From assembly GCF_008761635.1 (NCBI RefSeq), contig NZ_CP044344.1, positions 682,001-746,000 on the forward strand: a stretch of 64,000 bases of DNA, in the 5' to 3' direction. This document shows, one piece after another, positions 14,779-23,694 of this stretch; position 1 is the stretch's first letter; the number at the start of each line of letters is the position of its first letter. This DNA is from Nocardioides cynanchi (GTDB lineage Bacteria > Actinomycetota > Actinomycetes > Propionibacteriales > Nocardioidaceae). The notes beneath the pieces were generated by a model. It had not been told where the DNA came from, searched no databases, and saw nothing but the letters and a program-made list of their open reading frames with translations. The position numbers were made by a program, and so were the translations under genes.

Positions 14779-16704
14779 ATGGAGAGCTGGCACCGGATCG
14801 ACACCGACGAGGTTCCCGACGAGGGCCGGGTGACGAGCCTCGTCGTCGACGGTCGCGCGGTCGCCCTGACCCGCTGTCGTGGGGCGGTGGGTGCGCTGGA
14901 GAACCACTGCCCGCACCAGGGCGGACCGGTGGGCGAGGGCTCGATCGAGAACGGCTGGCTGCGCTGCCCCTGGCACGGCTACGACTACGACCCGCTCACG
15001 GGGATCCCGCCGGAGGGCTTCTCCGACGCGGTGACGGCGTACGCCGTCGAGGAGCGCGAGGACGGGGTCTTCGTGCGGCTTCCAGACCACGAGGCACCGG
15101 TGCGGACCGTGGCGGACGTCATGGTGGAGACACTGGTCGCGCACGGCATCGACACGGTCTTCGGCATGGTCGGGCACTCCAACCTGGGCCTCGCCGAAGC
15201 CATGCGGAAGGCCGAGGCGCGGGGCGAGCTCACCTACGTCGGGATCCGGCACGAGGGCGCAGCCGCCTTCGCCGCCAGCGCCTACGGCAAGCTCACCGGC
15301 CGTCCGGCCGCCTGCTTCGCGATCGCCGGGCCGGGCTCGACCAACCTCCTGACCGGTCTGTACGACGCCAAGCTGGACGGCTCGCCGGTCCTCGCTCTGT
15401 CCGGCCAGGTCCCCACCAGCGTCCGTGGGCGGGGCGCCTTCCAGGACCTCGACCTCGAAGCGGTCTTCCGTGACGTGTCGGTGTGGAACGCCACCGTCAG
15501 CGGCGGGAGCGACCACGCCGAGCTGGCCGCGCTCGCGGTCAAGCACGCCTGTGACGGTCGGGGGGTGGCTCATCTGGTCTTCCCCGACGAGGTCCAGGTG
15601 CAGGTTAGCGACGCGGCGGCCATGGTCCCGGGTGGTCGCTCCACCAACCGGAGGATCCGCCCGGACGTCGAAGCCCTCGACGCGGCCGCTGCGGCGATCC
15701 GTGCTGCGAAGCGACCTGTGGTCGTGGCCGGCCACGGTGCTCGTGGCGCCGAGGCGGAGCTGATCGCCTTCGCCGAGGAGCTGAACGCGCCGGTGCTGAC
15801 CACCTTCAAGGCCAAGGGCCTCGTCCCCGACACCCATCCCCTGGGAGCCGGAGTGCTGGGCCGCAGCGGGACGCCCGTGGCCAGCTGGCTGATGAACGAG
15901 TCCGACCTGCTCGTGGTCGTCGGGGCGTCGTTCTCCAACCACACCGGCATCGCGTCGTACAAGACGATCGTGCAGGTCGATGACGAGCCGGCCGCCATCG
16001 GCCGCTTCCACCCCGTCACCTTCCCGGTCCTGGCCGACGCGGCGCTGGCTCTCGACGCGCTGCGGGAGTCCGCGGTCGACGGCGAGCCGGACGACCAGCG
16101 AGCCGACGTGGCAGCACGCTGGGAGCTCTGGCGCGCGGAGAAGCAGCGCCGGGCGGTCGACGACCGGGGCCACGGGGTCTCGGCGGCGGCCGTGTTCGCC
16201 GCACTCTCGGACGCGCTGCCCGCGAACGCCGTCGTGACCGTCGACGTGGGCAACCATGCCTACTCGCTCGGTCGCTACCTCGAGTCGAAGGGCCAGCCGG
16301 TCCTGATGTCGGGCTACCTCGGCTCGATCGGCTTCGGCTATCCGGCTGCCCTCGGCGCCTGGGCAGCCGACCGGTCCCGGCCGATCGTCGCGGTCACCGG
16401 GGACGGCGGGTTCGGACAGTACGCCGCGGAGCTCACCACGGCGGTCAAGTACGGCATCCCGGTCAAGCACGTCCTCCTCGACAACCATGCACTGGGGAAG
16501 ATCGCCAAGGAGCAGGTGGCCGGTGACTTCCCGGTCTGGCACACCTCGCTCCACAACCCCGACTGGGCGGCGTACGCCGAGCTGTGCGGAGCCACCGGCA
16601 TCACGGTCACGGCCGCCGAGCAGCTTCCCGATGCCATGCGCAGGCTGTTCGCCGCCGAGGGGCCTACGCTGCTCCACGTCGAGCAGGACGCGGCACTGGT
16701 GTGA
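14779..16704 (+). CDS. Rieske [2Fe-2S] domain fused to ThDP-dependent pyruvate oxidase/acetolactate synthase-like enzyme
   Basis: A 641-residue fusion. Residues 1-105 form a Rieske domain with both ligand pairs: C44-x-H46 (NHCPHQGGPVGEG) and C63-x2-H66 (LRCPWHGYDYD), 16 residues apart. Residues 108-641 form a full ThDP enzyme. The Pyr domain has the catalytic Glu159 in GIRHEGAAAFAASAYGKLTG and the GPGSTNLLTGLYDA segment. A middle domain (about 290-430) follows, and the PP domain carries the ThDP/Mg motif GDGGFGQYAAEL from residue 541 with Asn569. By homology it should decarboxylate a 2-oxo acid such as pyruvate, and the Rieske centre could pass electrons to or from the active site; this is inference. 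The ATG has an AGGAGG site 8 nt upstream. A sigma/anti-sigma pair follows after 52 bp. Confidence 0.85.
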   Translation: MESWHRIDTDEVPDEGRVTSLVVDGRAVALTRCRGAVGALENHCPHQGGPVGEGSIENGWLRCPWHGYDYDPLTGIPPEGFSDAVTAYAVEEREDGVFVRLPDHEAPVRTVADVMVETLVAHGIDTVFGMVGHSNLGLAEAMRKAEARGELTYVGIRHEGAAAFAASAYGKLTGRPAACFAIAGPGSTNLLTGLYDAKLDGSPVLALSGQVPTSVRGRGAFQDLDLEAVFRDVSVWNATVSGGSDHAELAALAVKHACDGRGVAHLVFPDEVQVQVSDAAAMVPGGRSTNRRIRPDVEALDAAAAAIRAAKRPVVVAGHGARGAEAELIAFAEELNAPVLTTFKAKGLVPDTHPLGAGVLGRSGTPVASWLMNESDLLVVVGASFSNHTGIASYKTIVQVDDEPAAIGRFHPVTFPVLADAALALDALRESAVDGEPDDQRADVAARWELWRAEKQRRAVDDRGHGVSAAAVFAALSDALPANAVVTVDVGNHAYSLGRYLESKGQPVLMSGYLGSIGFGYPAALGAWAADRSRPIVAVTGDGGFGQYAAELTTAVKYGIPVKHVLLDNHALGKIAKEQVAGDFPVWHTSLHNPDWAAYAELCGATGITVTAAEQLPDAMRRLFAAEGPTLLHVEQDAALV

Positions 16705-16756
16705 AGGCACGCGGGGCGCCGCCCACCACGCCGCCCGAAGGCGGGGGAGCACCGCG

Positions 16757-17428
16757 GTGGCCGAGTCCGGAACGACGCCCTCGTCCGAGGCCGACCTCGT
16801 CTCCGGTCTGCGGGCGCGCGACGAGGCGGCCTTCGCGACACTGGTCGACCAGTGGGGGCCGACGATGCAGCGCGCGGCTCGCGGTCATGTCTCGACCGAT
16901 GCCGTGGCCGAGGAGGTCGTGCAGGACACCTGGGTGGCCGTGCTCCGGGGCATCGACCGGTTCGAGGGCAGGTCGTCCCTGCGGACCTGGGTCTTCCGGA
17001 TCCTGGCCAACACCGCCAAGACCCGCGGGATCCGGGAACGGCGGACGATCCCGATGAGCAGTCTGGCCGGAAGCCTCGATGCGGGCCCGACCGTAGGCGC
17101 CGACCGGTTCCGCGGGGACGGTGACGAGCACCCCGGCGGCTGGAAGCGCTTCCCGGCCGACTGGCCGGTCGGGGTGACCGGCGAGCACCGGGTGCTGGGT
17201 GAGGAGGTCGGTGGCGTGGTCTCGTCGGCTCTGGCCGAGCTGCCCGCCCGGCAGCGCAGCGTGGTGACCTTGCGCGACCTGGACGGTCTCGACGCGGACG
17301 AGGTGTGCGCGCTGCTCGGGCTCAGCGCGGGGAACCAGCGGGTTCTGCTCCACCGCGGGCGGGCCCTGGTCCGGTCGCGTCTGGAGGACCACTTCGGCGA
17401 CGCCGCGCGCTGGGGAGCCACCCCGTGA
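16757..17428 (+). CDS. ECF-family RNA polymerase sigma factor
   Basis: A 223-residue sigma-70 family protein with only regions 2 and 4. Region 2 is DEAAFATLVDQWGPTMQRAA through AEEVVQDTWVAVLRGIDRFE and the -10 recognition stretch LRTWVFRILANTAKTR. After a linker of about 55 residues rich in Gly/Asp, region 4 begins at SSALAELPARQRSVVTLRDL and holds the helix-turn-helix VCALLGLSAGNQRVLLHRGR. The GTG at 16757 follows GGGGGAG by 8 nt; longer in-frame readings extend into the preceding gene. The stop overlaps the anti-sigma start. It lies 52 bp downstream of the Rieske-ThDP gene in the same direction, so it may be co-transcribed and control an oxidative or metabolic stress regulon. Confidence 0.9.
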   Translation: MAESGTTPSSEADLVSGLRARDEAAFATLVDQWGPTMQRAARGHVSTDAVAEEVVQDTWVAVLRGIDRFEGRSSLRTWVFRILANTAKTRGIRERRTIPMSSLAGSLDAGPTVGADRFRGDGDEHPGGWKRFPADWPVGVTGEHRVLGEEVGGVVSSALAELPARQRSVVTLRDLDGLDADEVCALLGLSAGNQRVLLHRGRALVRSRLEDHFGDAARWGATP

Positions 17429-17670
17429 GCGAGCTCACCTGTGAGCAGCTGGTCGAGCTGGTCACCGACTACCTCGAGGAAGCACTGACCCCCGAGGCGC
17501 GCCGACGGTTCGAGCGCCACACGGCACTGTGCCCGGGCTGCGACGTCTACCTCGACCAGATCCGGATCACGATCGCCGAGCTCGGTCGGCTCACTCCCGA
17601 GCGCGTGGCACCGGACGCCCGAGACCGGCTGCTCGCGGCGTTCCGGGGCTGGGCCGCCGAAACGCGCTAG
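17425..17670 (+). CDS. Zinc-binding anti-sigma factor
   Basis: An 81-residue cytosolic protein with the ZAS motif H-x3-C-x2-C (ERHTALCPGCDVYL). The preceding helix LTCEQLVELVTDYLEEAL is typical of the domain that grips ECF sigma region 2. It overlaps the sigma gene by 4 bp (GTGA), the usual coupling for such pairs. There is no transmembrane helix, so it is a soluble sensor of the RsrA/ChrR N-terminal type rather than a membrane anti-sigma. A redox signal through the zinc cysteines is plausible. It ends with a basic helix and no further sensor domain. Confidence 0.88.
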   Translation: MSELTCEQLVELVTDYLEEALTPEARRRFERHTALCPGCDVYLDQIRITIAELGRLTPERVAPDARDRLLAAFRGWAAETR

Positions 17671-17684
17671 CGATCCGCCGGCGG

Positions 17685-17816
17685 CTACTTCTTCTTGTGG
17701 TGCATCTGCTCGGAGATCGACTCGGGATGGTCCTTGGCGCGCTTGTCGGCGCGCTTCTCCTTGATCGACTTGGAGGTCTTCTTGGTCATGCCCTGCCGCG
17801 GCGACTTGTCGCTCAT
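17685..17816 (-). CDS. Small Lys-rich protein
   Basis: 43 residues, starting MSDKSPRQGM and ending ISEQMHHKKK, with about a third Lys or Arg and no hydrophobic segment. The composition and the KKTSKSIKEKRADKRAK stretch match small conserved actinobacterial proteins with no known function. The ATG at 17816 has a TGGAG ribosome site about 7 nt upstream. It is convergent with the anti-sigma gene (14 bp between stops). It might bind nucleic acid by charge, but this is only a guess. Confidence 0.6.
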   Translation of the reverse strand: MSDKSPRQGMTKKTSKSIKEKRADKRAKDHPESISEQMHHKKK

Positions 17817-17919
17817 GCTGGCTCCATCGTCGGGAGCCTGAATGGCTCCGCGCCCCCACCGTACGCCCACGGCCCTGGCGCGACGCGGGAGCGAATGCGC
17901 CAGCGGCCGCCGGTGCCGA

Positions 17920-17925
17920 TAGCCT
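17920..17925 (+). promoter_or_regulatory. -10 hexamer TAGCCT upstream of pgsA-type gene
   Basis: TAGCCT is 9 nt before the ATG at 17935, the longest gap of this promoter set; the mRNA would be leaderless or nearly so. Confidence 0.45.
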
Positions 17926-17934
17926 GCTCCCGCC

Positions 17935-18576
17935 ATGCTCGAACGATTCCGCCGGTTCTGGACCGCTGTCTTCGCACCCATCGGCGACTTCCTGCTCCGG
18001 CACGGCGTCAGCCCCAACGCGGTGACCTTCGTGGGCACGATCGGCGTCGTCGCCGGCGCCCTGGTCTGCTTCCCGCAGGGCTGGCTGCTGGCCGGCGTCC
18101 TGGTGATCGTGGTCTTCGTCTTCAGCGACATGATCGACGGCTACATGGCCCGCACCAGCGGTCAGGTCTCGCTGTTCGGCTCGTTCCTGGACTCCACCCT
18201 CGACCGGATCGGCGACGCCGCGATCTTCGGCGGCCTGGCGATGTACTACGTCGGCCCCGGCGACAACCGCTGGTGGGCCGCGCTGGCGGTCTACTGCCTG
18301 GCGATGGGCTCGGTCACGTCGTACGCCCGCGCCAAGGCCGAGTCGCTCGGCATGCAGGCCAAGGTCGGGATCGCCGAGCGCGCGGACCGGCTCGTGGCGA
18401 TCCTGTTCGTCACCGGTCTGTCCGACCTGCTGCGGCTGCTCGGGGTCGACGACCGCGTGATGTGGCTGATCCCGCTCGGGCTGGCGCTCCTCGCGGTGGC
18501 GAGCACGATCACGGTCGCCCAGCGCATCTACGTGGTGCACCTCCAGTCACGCGACCTGACCGCCACCACCGAATAG
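17935..18576 (+). CDS. pgsA: CDP-alcohol phosphatidyltransferase (PgsA-type)
   Basis: A 213-residue membrane enzyme with about six helices. The signature D-x2-D-G-x2-A-R-x8-G-x3-D-x3-D is complete: FSDMIDGYMARTSGQVSLFG followed by SFLDSTLDRIGDA. It transfers a phosphatidyl group from CDP-diacylglycerol to an alcohol. In mycobacteria the homologue beside thrS and the HIT gene makes phosphatidylinositol phosphate, so that product is likely here, with a glycerol phosphate acceptor as the alternative. It is close to pdxS (33 bp). The usual acyltransferase and PimA-type mannosyltransferase genes do not follow it. Confidence 0.88.
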   Translation: MLERFRRFWTAVFAPIGDFLLRHGVSPNAVTFVGTIGVVAGALVCFPQGWLLAGVLVIVVFVFSDMIDGYMARTSGQVSLFGSFLDSTLDRIGDAAIFGGLAMYYVGPGDNRWWAALAVYCLAMGSVTSYARAKAESLGMQAKVGIAERADRLVAILFVTGLSDLLRLLGVDDRVMWLIPLGLALLAVASTITVAQRIYVVHLQSRDLTATTE

Positions 18577-18597
18577 TGGTGGCCCGCCGTGCCGCCG

Positions 18598-18603
18598 TAC
18601 GAT
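18598..18603 (+). promoter_or_regulatory. -10 hexamer TACGAT, leaderless start of pdxS
   Basis: TACGAT is 6 nt before the ATG at 18610. This supports that start over an in-frame codon 21 bp upstream, which would translate the promoter itself. Confidence 0.55.
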
Positions 18604-18609
18604 TGGGGC

Positions 18610-19530
18610 ATGGCTGAGCAGACTTCCGAGAGCACCACGAGCACCTCGTCCGGCACCGGCACCAACCGCGTCAAGCGCGGCATGGCCGAGATGCTCAAGG
18701 GCGGCGTGATCATGGACGTGGTCACGGCCGAGCAGGCCAAGATCGCCGAGGACGCCGGCGCCGTCGCCGTGATGGCGCTCGAGCGCGTGCCTGCCGACAT
18801 CCGTGCCCAGGGCGGCGTCTCCCGGATGAGCGACCCCGACATGATCGACAGCATCATCGAGGCCGTCTCCATCCCGGTGATGGCCAAGGCGCGGATCGGG
18901 CACTTCGCCGAGGCGCAGGTGCTCCAGAGCCTCGGGGTCGACTACATCGACGAGTCCGAGGTGCTCACGCCGGCCGACTACGCCAACCACATCGACAAGT
19001 GGCAGTTCACCGTGCCGTTCGTGTGCGGTGCGACCAACCTGGGCGAGGCCCTGCGCCGGATCACCGAGGGCGCGGCCATGATCCGCTCCAAGGGCGAGGC
19101 CGGCACCGGCGACGTGTCCAACGCCGTCACCCACATGCGCACGATCCGGGCCGAGCTGCGCCGGCTGCACGGCCTGAGCGAGGACGAGCTGTACGTCGCG
19201 GCGAAGGAGCTCCAGGCGCCGTACGACCTGGTCCGCGAGGTCGCGGCCGCCGGCAAGCTGCCCGTGGTCCTGTTCACCGCCGGCGGCATCGCCACGCCCG
19301 CCGACGCGGCGATGATGATGCAGCTCGGGGCCGAGGGTGTCTTCGTGGGCTCCGGCATCTTCAAGTCCGGCAACCCGGCCGAGCGCGCCGAGGCCATCGT
19401 CAAGGCGACCACCTTCTACGACGACCCCGACGTCGTCGCGAAGGTCAGCCGGGGCCTGGGCGAGGCCATGGTCGGCATCAACGTCGACGAGATCCCGCAG
19501 CCCCACCGGCTCTCCGAGCGCGGCTGGTAG
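18610..19530 (+). CDS. pdxS: Pyridoxal 5'-phosphate synthase, synthase subunit
   Basis: A 306-residue TIM-barrel enzyme that makes PLP from ribose 5-phosphate, glyceraldehyde 3-phosphate and ammonia, with ammonia from PdxT. Motifs are [20 protein letters not shown] (with the catalytic Asp), [36 protein letters not shown] (catalytic Lys) and the phosphate-binding loops [16 protein letters not shown] and [12 protein letters not shown]. Length and order are standard. It acts as a dodecamer with PdxT, whose gene follows after one small open frame. Start chosen from the leaderless promoter. Confidence 0.97.
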   Translation: MAEQTSESTTSTSSGTGTNRVKRGMAEMLKGGVIMDVVTAEQAKIAEDAGAVAVMALERVPADIRAQGGVSRMSDPDMIDSIIEAVSIPVMAKARIGHFAEAQVLQSLGVDYIDESEVLTPADYANHIDKWQFTVPFVCGATNLGEALRRITEGAAMIRSKGEAGTGDVSNAVTHMRTIRAELRRLHGLSEDELYVAAKELQAPYDLVREVAAAGKLPVVLFTAGGIATPADAAMMMQLGAEGVFVGSGIFKSGNPAERAEAIVKATTFYDDPDVVAKVSRGLGEAMVGINVDEIPQPHRLSERGW

Positions 19531-19632
19531 TCGCCACCCGGCCCGGGGGTCGAAGGTCCCGATCCCGACCCCGATCGGTCAGACCTGCCCGGTTCGGCCA
19601 CGCGCGCGTCCCCGAGGGGGTGCACTGGCGGC

Positions 19633-19884
19633 GTGACCACCTTTCTCGGAGCCCTGCACCTCGGCACGGTGTTGTCCGCGTCCCTCGGCCCGGCCGGACC
19701 GGTCGCCGGCTCCGGCGGCCAGCAGGCGACCCAGGGCTGGCTCGACCCGGCGGTGCCGTGGCCGATGGTGGCCGCCGCGATCCTCAGCCTCACCTTCCTC
19801 TCGGCCGCGGCGTCGATGCACGCCTGGTCCGGGACCCGCAAGCACCACGAGATCACGTCGATCGGCCGCCGGGCGCCTCACTAG
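19633..19884 (+). CDS. Small membrane protein between pdxS and pdxT
   Basis: 83 residues from a GTG start. A first hydrophobic stretch ([15 protein letters not shown], about 5-19) and a transmembrane helix ([20 protein letters not shown], about 43-62) are separated by a Gly/Gln-rich linker; the tail is basic and His-rich. No family is recognised. Coding status is supported by the match of its TAG stop with the -10 hexamer of pdxT, by GC-rich third positions, and by the lack of another gene in this gap. The ribosome site is weak (GAGGGGG at about 12 nt). Confidence 0.55.
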   Translation: MTTFLGALHLGTVLSASLGPAGPVAGSGGQQATQGWLDPAVPWPMVAAAILSLTFLSAAASMHAWSGTRKHHEITSIGRRAPH

Positions 19885-19887
19885 GAT
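19882..19887 (+). promoter_or_regulatory. -10 hexamer TAGGAT, leaderless start of pdxT
   Basis: TAGGAT begins with the stop codon of the small membrane-protein gene and is 7 nt before the GTG at 19895. Confidence 0.5.
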
Positions 19888-19894
19888 CGAGGGT

Positions 19895-20488
19895 GTGACC
19901 ACCCCTCACGTCGGAGTCTTCGCCCTGCAGGGCGACGTCCGTGAGCACCTGGCCGTGCTGGAGTCCCTCGGCGCCGAGGCGTTCGGCGTACGCCGGGTGA
20001 GCGAGCTCGAGCGGTGCGACGCCCTGGTCGTCCCGGGCGGCGAGTCGACCACGATGTTCAAGCTGGCGCGCACGTTCGACCTCTTCGACCCGATCCGGCA
20101 GCGGATCAAGGAGGGGCTCCCGGTGCTCGGCACGTGCGCCGGGATGATCATGCTGGCCGAGCGGGTCGAGGACGGCACCCCCGACCAGGAGACCCTCGGT
20201 GGCCTCGACATCACCGTGCGCCGCAACGCCTTCGGCCGACAGGTGGACTCCTTCGAGGGCGACGTCGACTTCGCGGGCGTGGAGGGGCCGGTGCACGCGA
20301 TCTTCATTCGGGCGCCGTGGGTCGAGGAGACCGGCCCGGAGGTCGAGGTGCTGGCCCGGATCGACCAGGGTCCGGCCGCCGGTAGGATCGTCGCGGTCCG
20401 GCAGGGTCCGCTGATGGCGACGTCCTTCCACCCCGAGGTGGGTGGAGACGCCCGGATCCACCGCCTGTTCCTGGACCTGATCGACTGA
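19895..20488 (+). CDS. pdxT: Pyridoxal 5'-phosphate synthase, glutaminase subunit
   Basis: A 197-residue class I glutamine amidotransferase. It starts with the [17 protein letters not shown] strand-helix and has [10 protein letters not shown], the nucleophile Cys in [15 protein letters not shown] and the catalytic His in [13 protein letters not shown] (His-x-Glu). It hydrolyses glutamine and channels ammonia to PdxS. It has its own leaderless promoter and is followed by yebC after 28 bp. Confidence 0.96.
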   Translation: MTTPHVGVFALQGDVREHLAVLESLGAEAFGVRRVSELERCDALVVPGGESTTMFKLARTFDLFDPIRQRIKEGLPVLGTCAGMIMLAERVEDGTPDQETLGGLDITVRRNAFGRQVDSFEGDVDFAGVEGPVHAIFIRAPWVEETGPEVEVLARIDQGPAAGRIVAVRQGPLMATSFHPEVGGDARIHRLFLDLID

Positions 20489-20516
20489 CCGAGCGATGGC
20501 GTAAGAAGAGGGATGC

Positions 20517-21281
20517 ATGTCCGGCCACTCCAAATGGGCGACCACCAAGCACAAGAAGGCGGTCGTCGACGCCCGGCGCGGCAAGATGTTCGCCAAGCTG
20601 ATCAAGAACATCGAGGTCGCCGCGCGCATGGGCGGCGGAGACATCGGCGGCAACCCGACGCTCTACGACGCGATCCAGAAGGCGAAGAAGTCGTCGGTCC
20701 CCAACGACAACATCGACCGCGCCGTCAAGCGCGGGTCGGGCGCCGAGGCCGGGGGAGCCGACTACCAGACGATCATGTACGAGGGCTACGGCCCCGGCGG
20801 CGTCGCGATGCTGATCGAGTGCCTGACCGACAACCGCAACCGGGCCGCCATGGAGGTCCGCACCGCGATGACCCGCAACGGCGGCTCCCTGGCCGATCCG
20901 GGCTCGGTGAGCTTCCTGTTCAACCGCAAGGGCGTGATCCTGGTCCCGCAGGCACAGGAGGGTCGTGACGTCAGCGAGGACGACGTCCTCGAGGCTGCCC
21001 TGGAGGCCGGCGCCGAGGACGTCACCGACCTCGGTGAGGCCTTCGAGGTCGTCACCGAGGCCACCGACCTGGTCGCCGTACGCACGGCGCTCCAGGAGGC
21101 CGGCATCGACTACGACTCGGCCGAGGCCGAGTTCGTGCCCGACATGCAGGTGGCCCTCGACAAGGAGGGTGCCTCGAAGGTGTTCCGGCTGATCGAGGCG
21201 CTCGAGGACAGCGACGACGTTCAGAACGTCTTCGCCAACTTCGACGTGCCCGACGACATCCTGGCGGAGCTGGACGCCTAG
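20517..21281 (+). CDS. yebC: YebC/TACO1 family DNA-binding or translation factor
   Basis: A 254-residue protein starting [20 protein letters not shown], the family N-terminus, followed by [20 protein letters not shown] and [19 protein letters not shown]. Family members are transcriptional regulators, and recent work also links YebC to translation of proline-rich stretches. The gene sits directly upstream of ruvC, as in most actinobacteria. The ATG at 20517 has an AAGAGGGA ribosome site at about 5 nt. Length is standard. Confidence 0.95.
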   Translation: MSGHSKWATTKHKKAVVDARRGKMFAKLIKNIEVAARMGGGDIGGNPTLYDAIQKAKKSSVPNDNIDRAVKRGSGAEAGGADYQTIMYEGYGPGGVAMLIECLTDNRNRAAMEVRTAMTRNGGSLADPGSVSFLFNRKGVILVPQAQEGRDVSEDDVLEAALEAGAEDVTDLGEAFEVVTEATDLVAVRTALQEAGIDYDSAEAEFVPDMQVALDKEGASKVFRLIEALEDSDDVQNVFANFDVPDDILAELDA

Positions 21282-21326
21282 CCCGCCGGCGCGCGTGTCG
21301 TACGCCGTTCGGGCGTCGGGTCCGGA

Positions 21327-21332
21327 TAGCGT
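21327..21332 (+). promoter_or_regulatory. -10 hexamer TAGCGT upstream of ruvC
   Basis: TAGCGT lies 36 nt before the ruvC ATG, giving a short leader with a GAAGGGCGAGG ribosome region. This would start the ruvCAB operon. Confidence 0.4.
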
Positions 21333-21368
21333 GACGTACGAACAGGTGTTCGGACGAAGGGCGAGGAC

Positions 21369-21917
21369 ATGCGCGTGCTGGGGATCGACCCCGGGCTGAC
21401 CCGTTGCGGCATGGGGGTGGTCGAGGGCAGCGTGGGCCGGCCGCTCCTGCTGGTCGACGTCAACGTCCTCCGCACCTCCGCCGACCAGCACGTCTCGCTG
21501 CGCCTCGTGCACATCGAGCGCGGCATCGAGGCCTGGCTCGACGAGCACCGACCCGACGCGGTGGCCATCGAGCGGGTCTTCGCGCGCTCCGACTCCAGCA
21601 CGATCATGGGCACCGCCCAGGCCAGCGGCATCGCCATGGTCGCCGCGGCCCGGCGTGGGCTGCCGGTCGCGCTGCACACGCCGAGCGAGGTCAAGGCCGC
21701 CGTCTCCGGCAACGGCCGCGCCGACAAGGCGCAGGTCGGCGCGATGGTGGCCCGGATCCTGCGGCTCGAAGGGCCGCCCAAGCCCGCCGATGCCGCTGAT
21801 GCCCTCGCGCTGGCGATCACCCACATCTGGCGCGGGGGAGCGCAGGCCCGGATCGACGCCGCCCTGGCCGCGGCGGGGGTCTCGACCGGCGCGAGCACCG
21901 GAAGAGCCCGCAGATGA
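21369..21917 (+). CDS. ruvC: Crossover junction endodeoxyribonuclease RuvC
   Basis: A 182-residue Holliday-junction resolvase. The acidic active site is seen in [12 protein letters not shown] (Asp7), VAIERVFAR (Glu) and [14 protein letters not shown] (Asp-Asp). It cleaves four-way junctions made and moved by RuvAB. It overlaps ruvA by 4 bp (ATGA), and the three genes form one operon. Slightly long C-terminus rich in Ala/Gly/Thr. Confidence 0.96.
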   Translation: MRVLGIDPGLTRCGMGVVEGSVGRPLLLVDVNVLRTSADQHVSLRLVHIERGIEAWLDEHRPDAVAIERVFARSDSSTIMGTAQASGIAMVAAARRGLPVALHTPSEVKAAVSGNGRADKAQVGAMVARILRLEGPPKPADAADALALAITHIWRGGAQARIDAALAAAGVSTGASTGRARR

Positions 21918-22510
21918 TCGCGTTCGTCCGCGGCGAGGTCGCCGAGGTGACCCTCACCAGCGCAGTGCTCGAGGTCGGCGGGGTCGGCCTCGAGCTGATG
22001 TGCACGCCCAACACGCTGGCCACGCTCCGGCCCGGCCACATCGCCACCCTGCCCACCTCGATGGTGGTCCGCGAGGACTCCCTGACGCTGTTCGGCTTCG
22101 TCGACGACGACGAGAAGCAGGTCTTCGAGCTCGTGCAGACCGCCAGCGGCGTCGGCCCCAAGCTCGCCCAGGCGATGCTCGCGGTGCTCACTCCCGACGC
22201 CGTACGCCGTGCCGTCGCCGGTGACGACGTGCGGACCCTGACGGCGGTCCCCGGCATCGGCCAGAAGGGGGCACAGCGGATCATCCTCGAGCTCAAGGAC
22301 CGGATCGGCGCACCAACCTCCGGCGGCGCCCCCGTCAGGGCGACGGTGTCCGAGCCCTGGCGCGACCAGGTGCAGCAAGGGCTGGTCGGCCTCGGCTGGT
22401 CTGCCCGAGACGCCGACAAGGCGATCGAGTCGGTCGCCGACCAGGCCGGTGACCGCCCGGACGTCGCCGCGCTGCTCCGCTCGGCCCTGCGCACCCTGAG
22501 CCGGGCGTGA
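21914..22510 (+). CDS. ruvA: Holliday junction DNA helicase subunit RuvA
   Basis: A 198-residue junction-binding protein. Domain I is the OB fold ([20 protein letters not shown] to [18 protein letters not shown]). Domain II has two helix-hairpin-helix motifs ([13 protein letters not shown] and [18 protein letters not shown]). Domain III is the C-terminal UBA-like helix region from about 150 that contacts RuvB. The start overlaps ruvC; ruvB begins 4 bp after the stop. Confidence 0.96.
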   Translation: MIAFVRGEVAEVTLTSAVLEVGGVGLELMCTPNTLATLRPGHIATLPTSMVVREDSLTLFGFVDDDEKQVFELVQTASGVGPKLAQAMLAVLTPDAVRRAVAGDDVRTLTAVPGIGQKGAQRIILELKDRIGAPTSGGAPVRATVSEPWRDQVQQGLVGLGWSARDADKAIESVADQAGDRPDVAALLRSALRTLSRA

Positions 22511-22514
22511 GAGC

Positions 22515-23594
22515 ATGAACGACCCCGATCTCGACGCCCACGAGGACGCCTACCTCGCCTCCCTGACCGCGGTCGAGGCGGAGGGTGACGAGCGCGCCGT
22601 CGAGGCGGCGCTCCGGCCGCGCACCCTCGACGAAGTGGTCGGGCAGCAGCGGGTCCGCGACCAGCTGGGCCTGGTGCTCGAGGCCGCCCGACGGCGCGGC
22701 CGGGCTCCGGACCACGTGCTGCTGTCGGGCCCGCCGGGGCTGGGCAAGACCACCCTGGCGATGATCATCGCCCACGAGATGTCGACCCCGCTGCGCCTGA
22801 CCAGCGGCCCGGCGATCACCCACGCCGGCGACCTAGCCGCGATCCTGTCCGGGCTCAACGACGGCGACATCCTGTTCGTCGACGAGATCCACCGGATGGC
22901 GCGCCCCGCCGAGGAGATGCTCTACCTCGCGATGGAGGACTTCCGGGTCGACGTGGTGATCGGCAAGGGTCCCGGTGCCACCGCGATCCCGCTCGACATC
23001 CCGCCGTTCACCCTGGTCGGCGCCACCACCCGCGCCGGTCTGCTGCCCGGGCCGCTCCGCGACCGCTTCGGCTTCACCGCGCAGCTGGAGTACTACGAGG
23101 CCGACGAGCTCGACACCATCATCCGGCGCTCGGCGGGCCTGCTGGGGGTCGAGGCCGATCCCGGCGGCACCGCCGAGATCGCCTCACGATCGCGCGGCGT
23201 GCCCCGTATCGCCAACCGGCTGCTGCGCCGGGTCCGTGACTACGCGCAGGTGCGTGCCGACGGCGTGGTGACCCGCGACGTGGCGCACCGCGCCCTGGAG
23301 CTCTACGAGGTCGACGAGCTCGGCCTCGACCGGCTCGACCGGGCCGTGCTCGACTCCCTGTGCCGGCGCTTCGGGGGAGGCCCGGTCGGCATCTCCACCC
23401 TCGCGGTCGCCGTGGGCGAGGAGCGCGAGACCGTGGAAGAGGTCGCCGAGCCGTTCCTGGTCCGCAACGGCTTCCTGGCGCGTACGCCGCGGGGCCGGGT
23501 GGCGACCCGCGCGGCCTGGGAGCACCTCGGCCTGACCCCGCCTCCCGCGCCGACGGGCAACCCGCCGGTGGAGCCGACCCTGTTCGAGTCCTGA
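22515..23594 (+). CDS. ruvB: Holliday junction DNA helicase motor RuvB
   Basis: A 359-residue AAA+ ATPase. Walker A is [13 protein letters not shown], Walker B is [16 protein letters not shown], sensor 1 is LVGATTRAG and the arginine finger is in [16 protein letters not shown]. The C-terminal winged-helix domain has [20 protein letters not shown]. The N-terminus carries about 25 extra acidic residues ([16 protein letters not shown]). It drives branch migration with RuvA. Confidence 0.97.
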   Translation: MNDPDLDAHEDAYLASLTAVEAEGDERAVEAALRPRTLDEVVGQQRVRDQLGLVLEAARRRGRAPDHVLLSGPPGLGKTTLAMIIAHEMSTPLRLTSGPAITHAGDLAAILSGLNDGDILFVDEIHRMARPAEEMLYLAMEDFRVDVVIGKGPGATAIPLDIPPFTLVGATTRAGLLPGPLRDRFGFTAQLEYYEADELDTIIRRSAGLLGVEADPGGTAEIASRSRGVPRIANRLLRRVRDYAQVRADGVVTRDVAHRALELYEVDELGLDRLDRAVLDSLCRRFGGGPVGISTLAVAVGEERETVEEVAEPFLVRNGFLARTPRGRVATRAAWEHLGLTPPPAPTGNPPVEPTLFES

Positions 23595-23694
23595 TTGGTG
23601 GGGGAGACCACACCCCCGGTTACACTTCACCTTCGGTCGGCCGGACTACCGTTCCAGGCCGCCATGCCCCCAGCCATCACACGTGAGGACCGTC

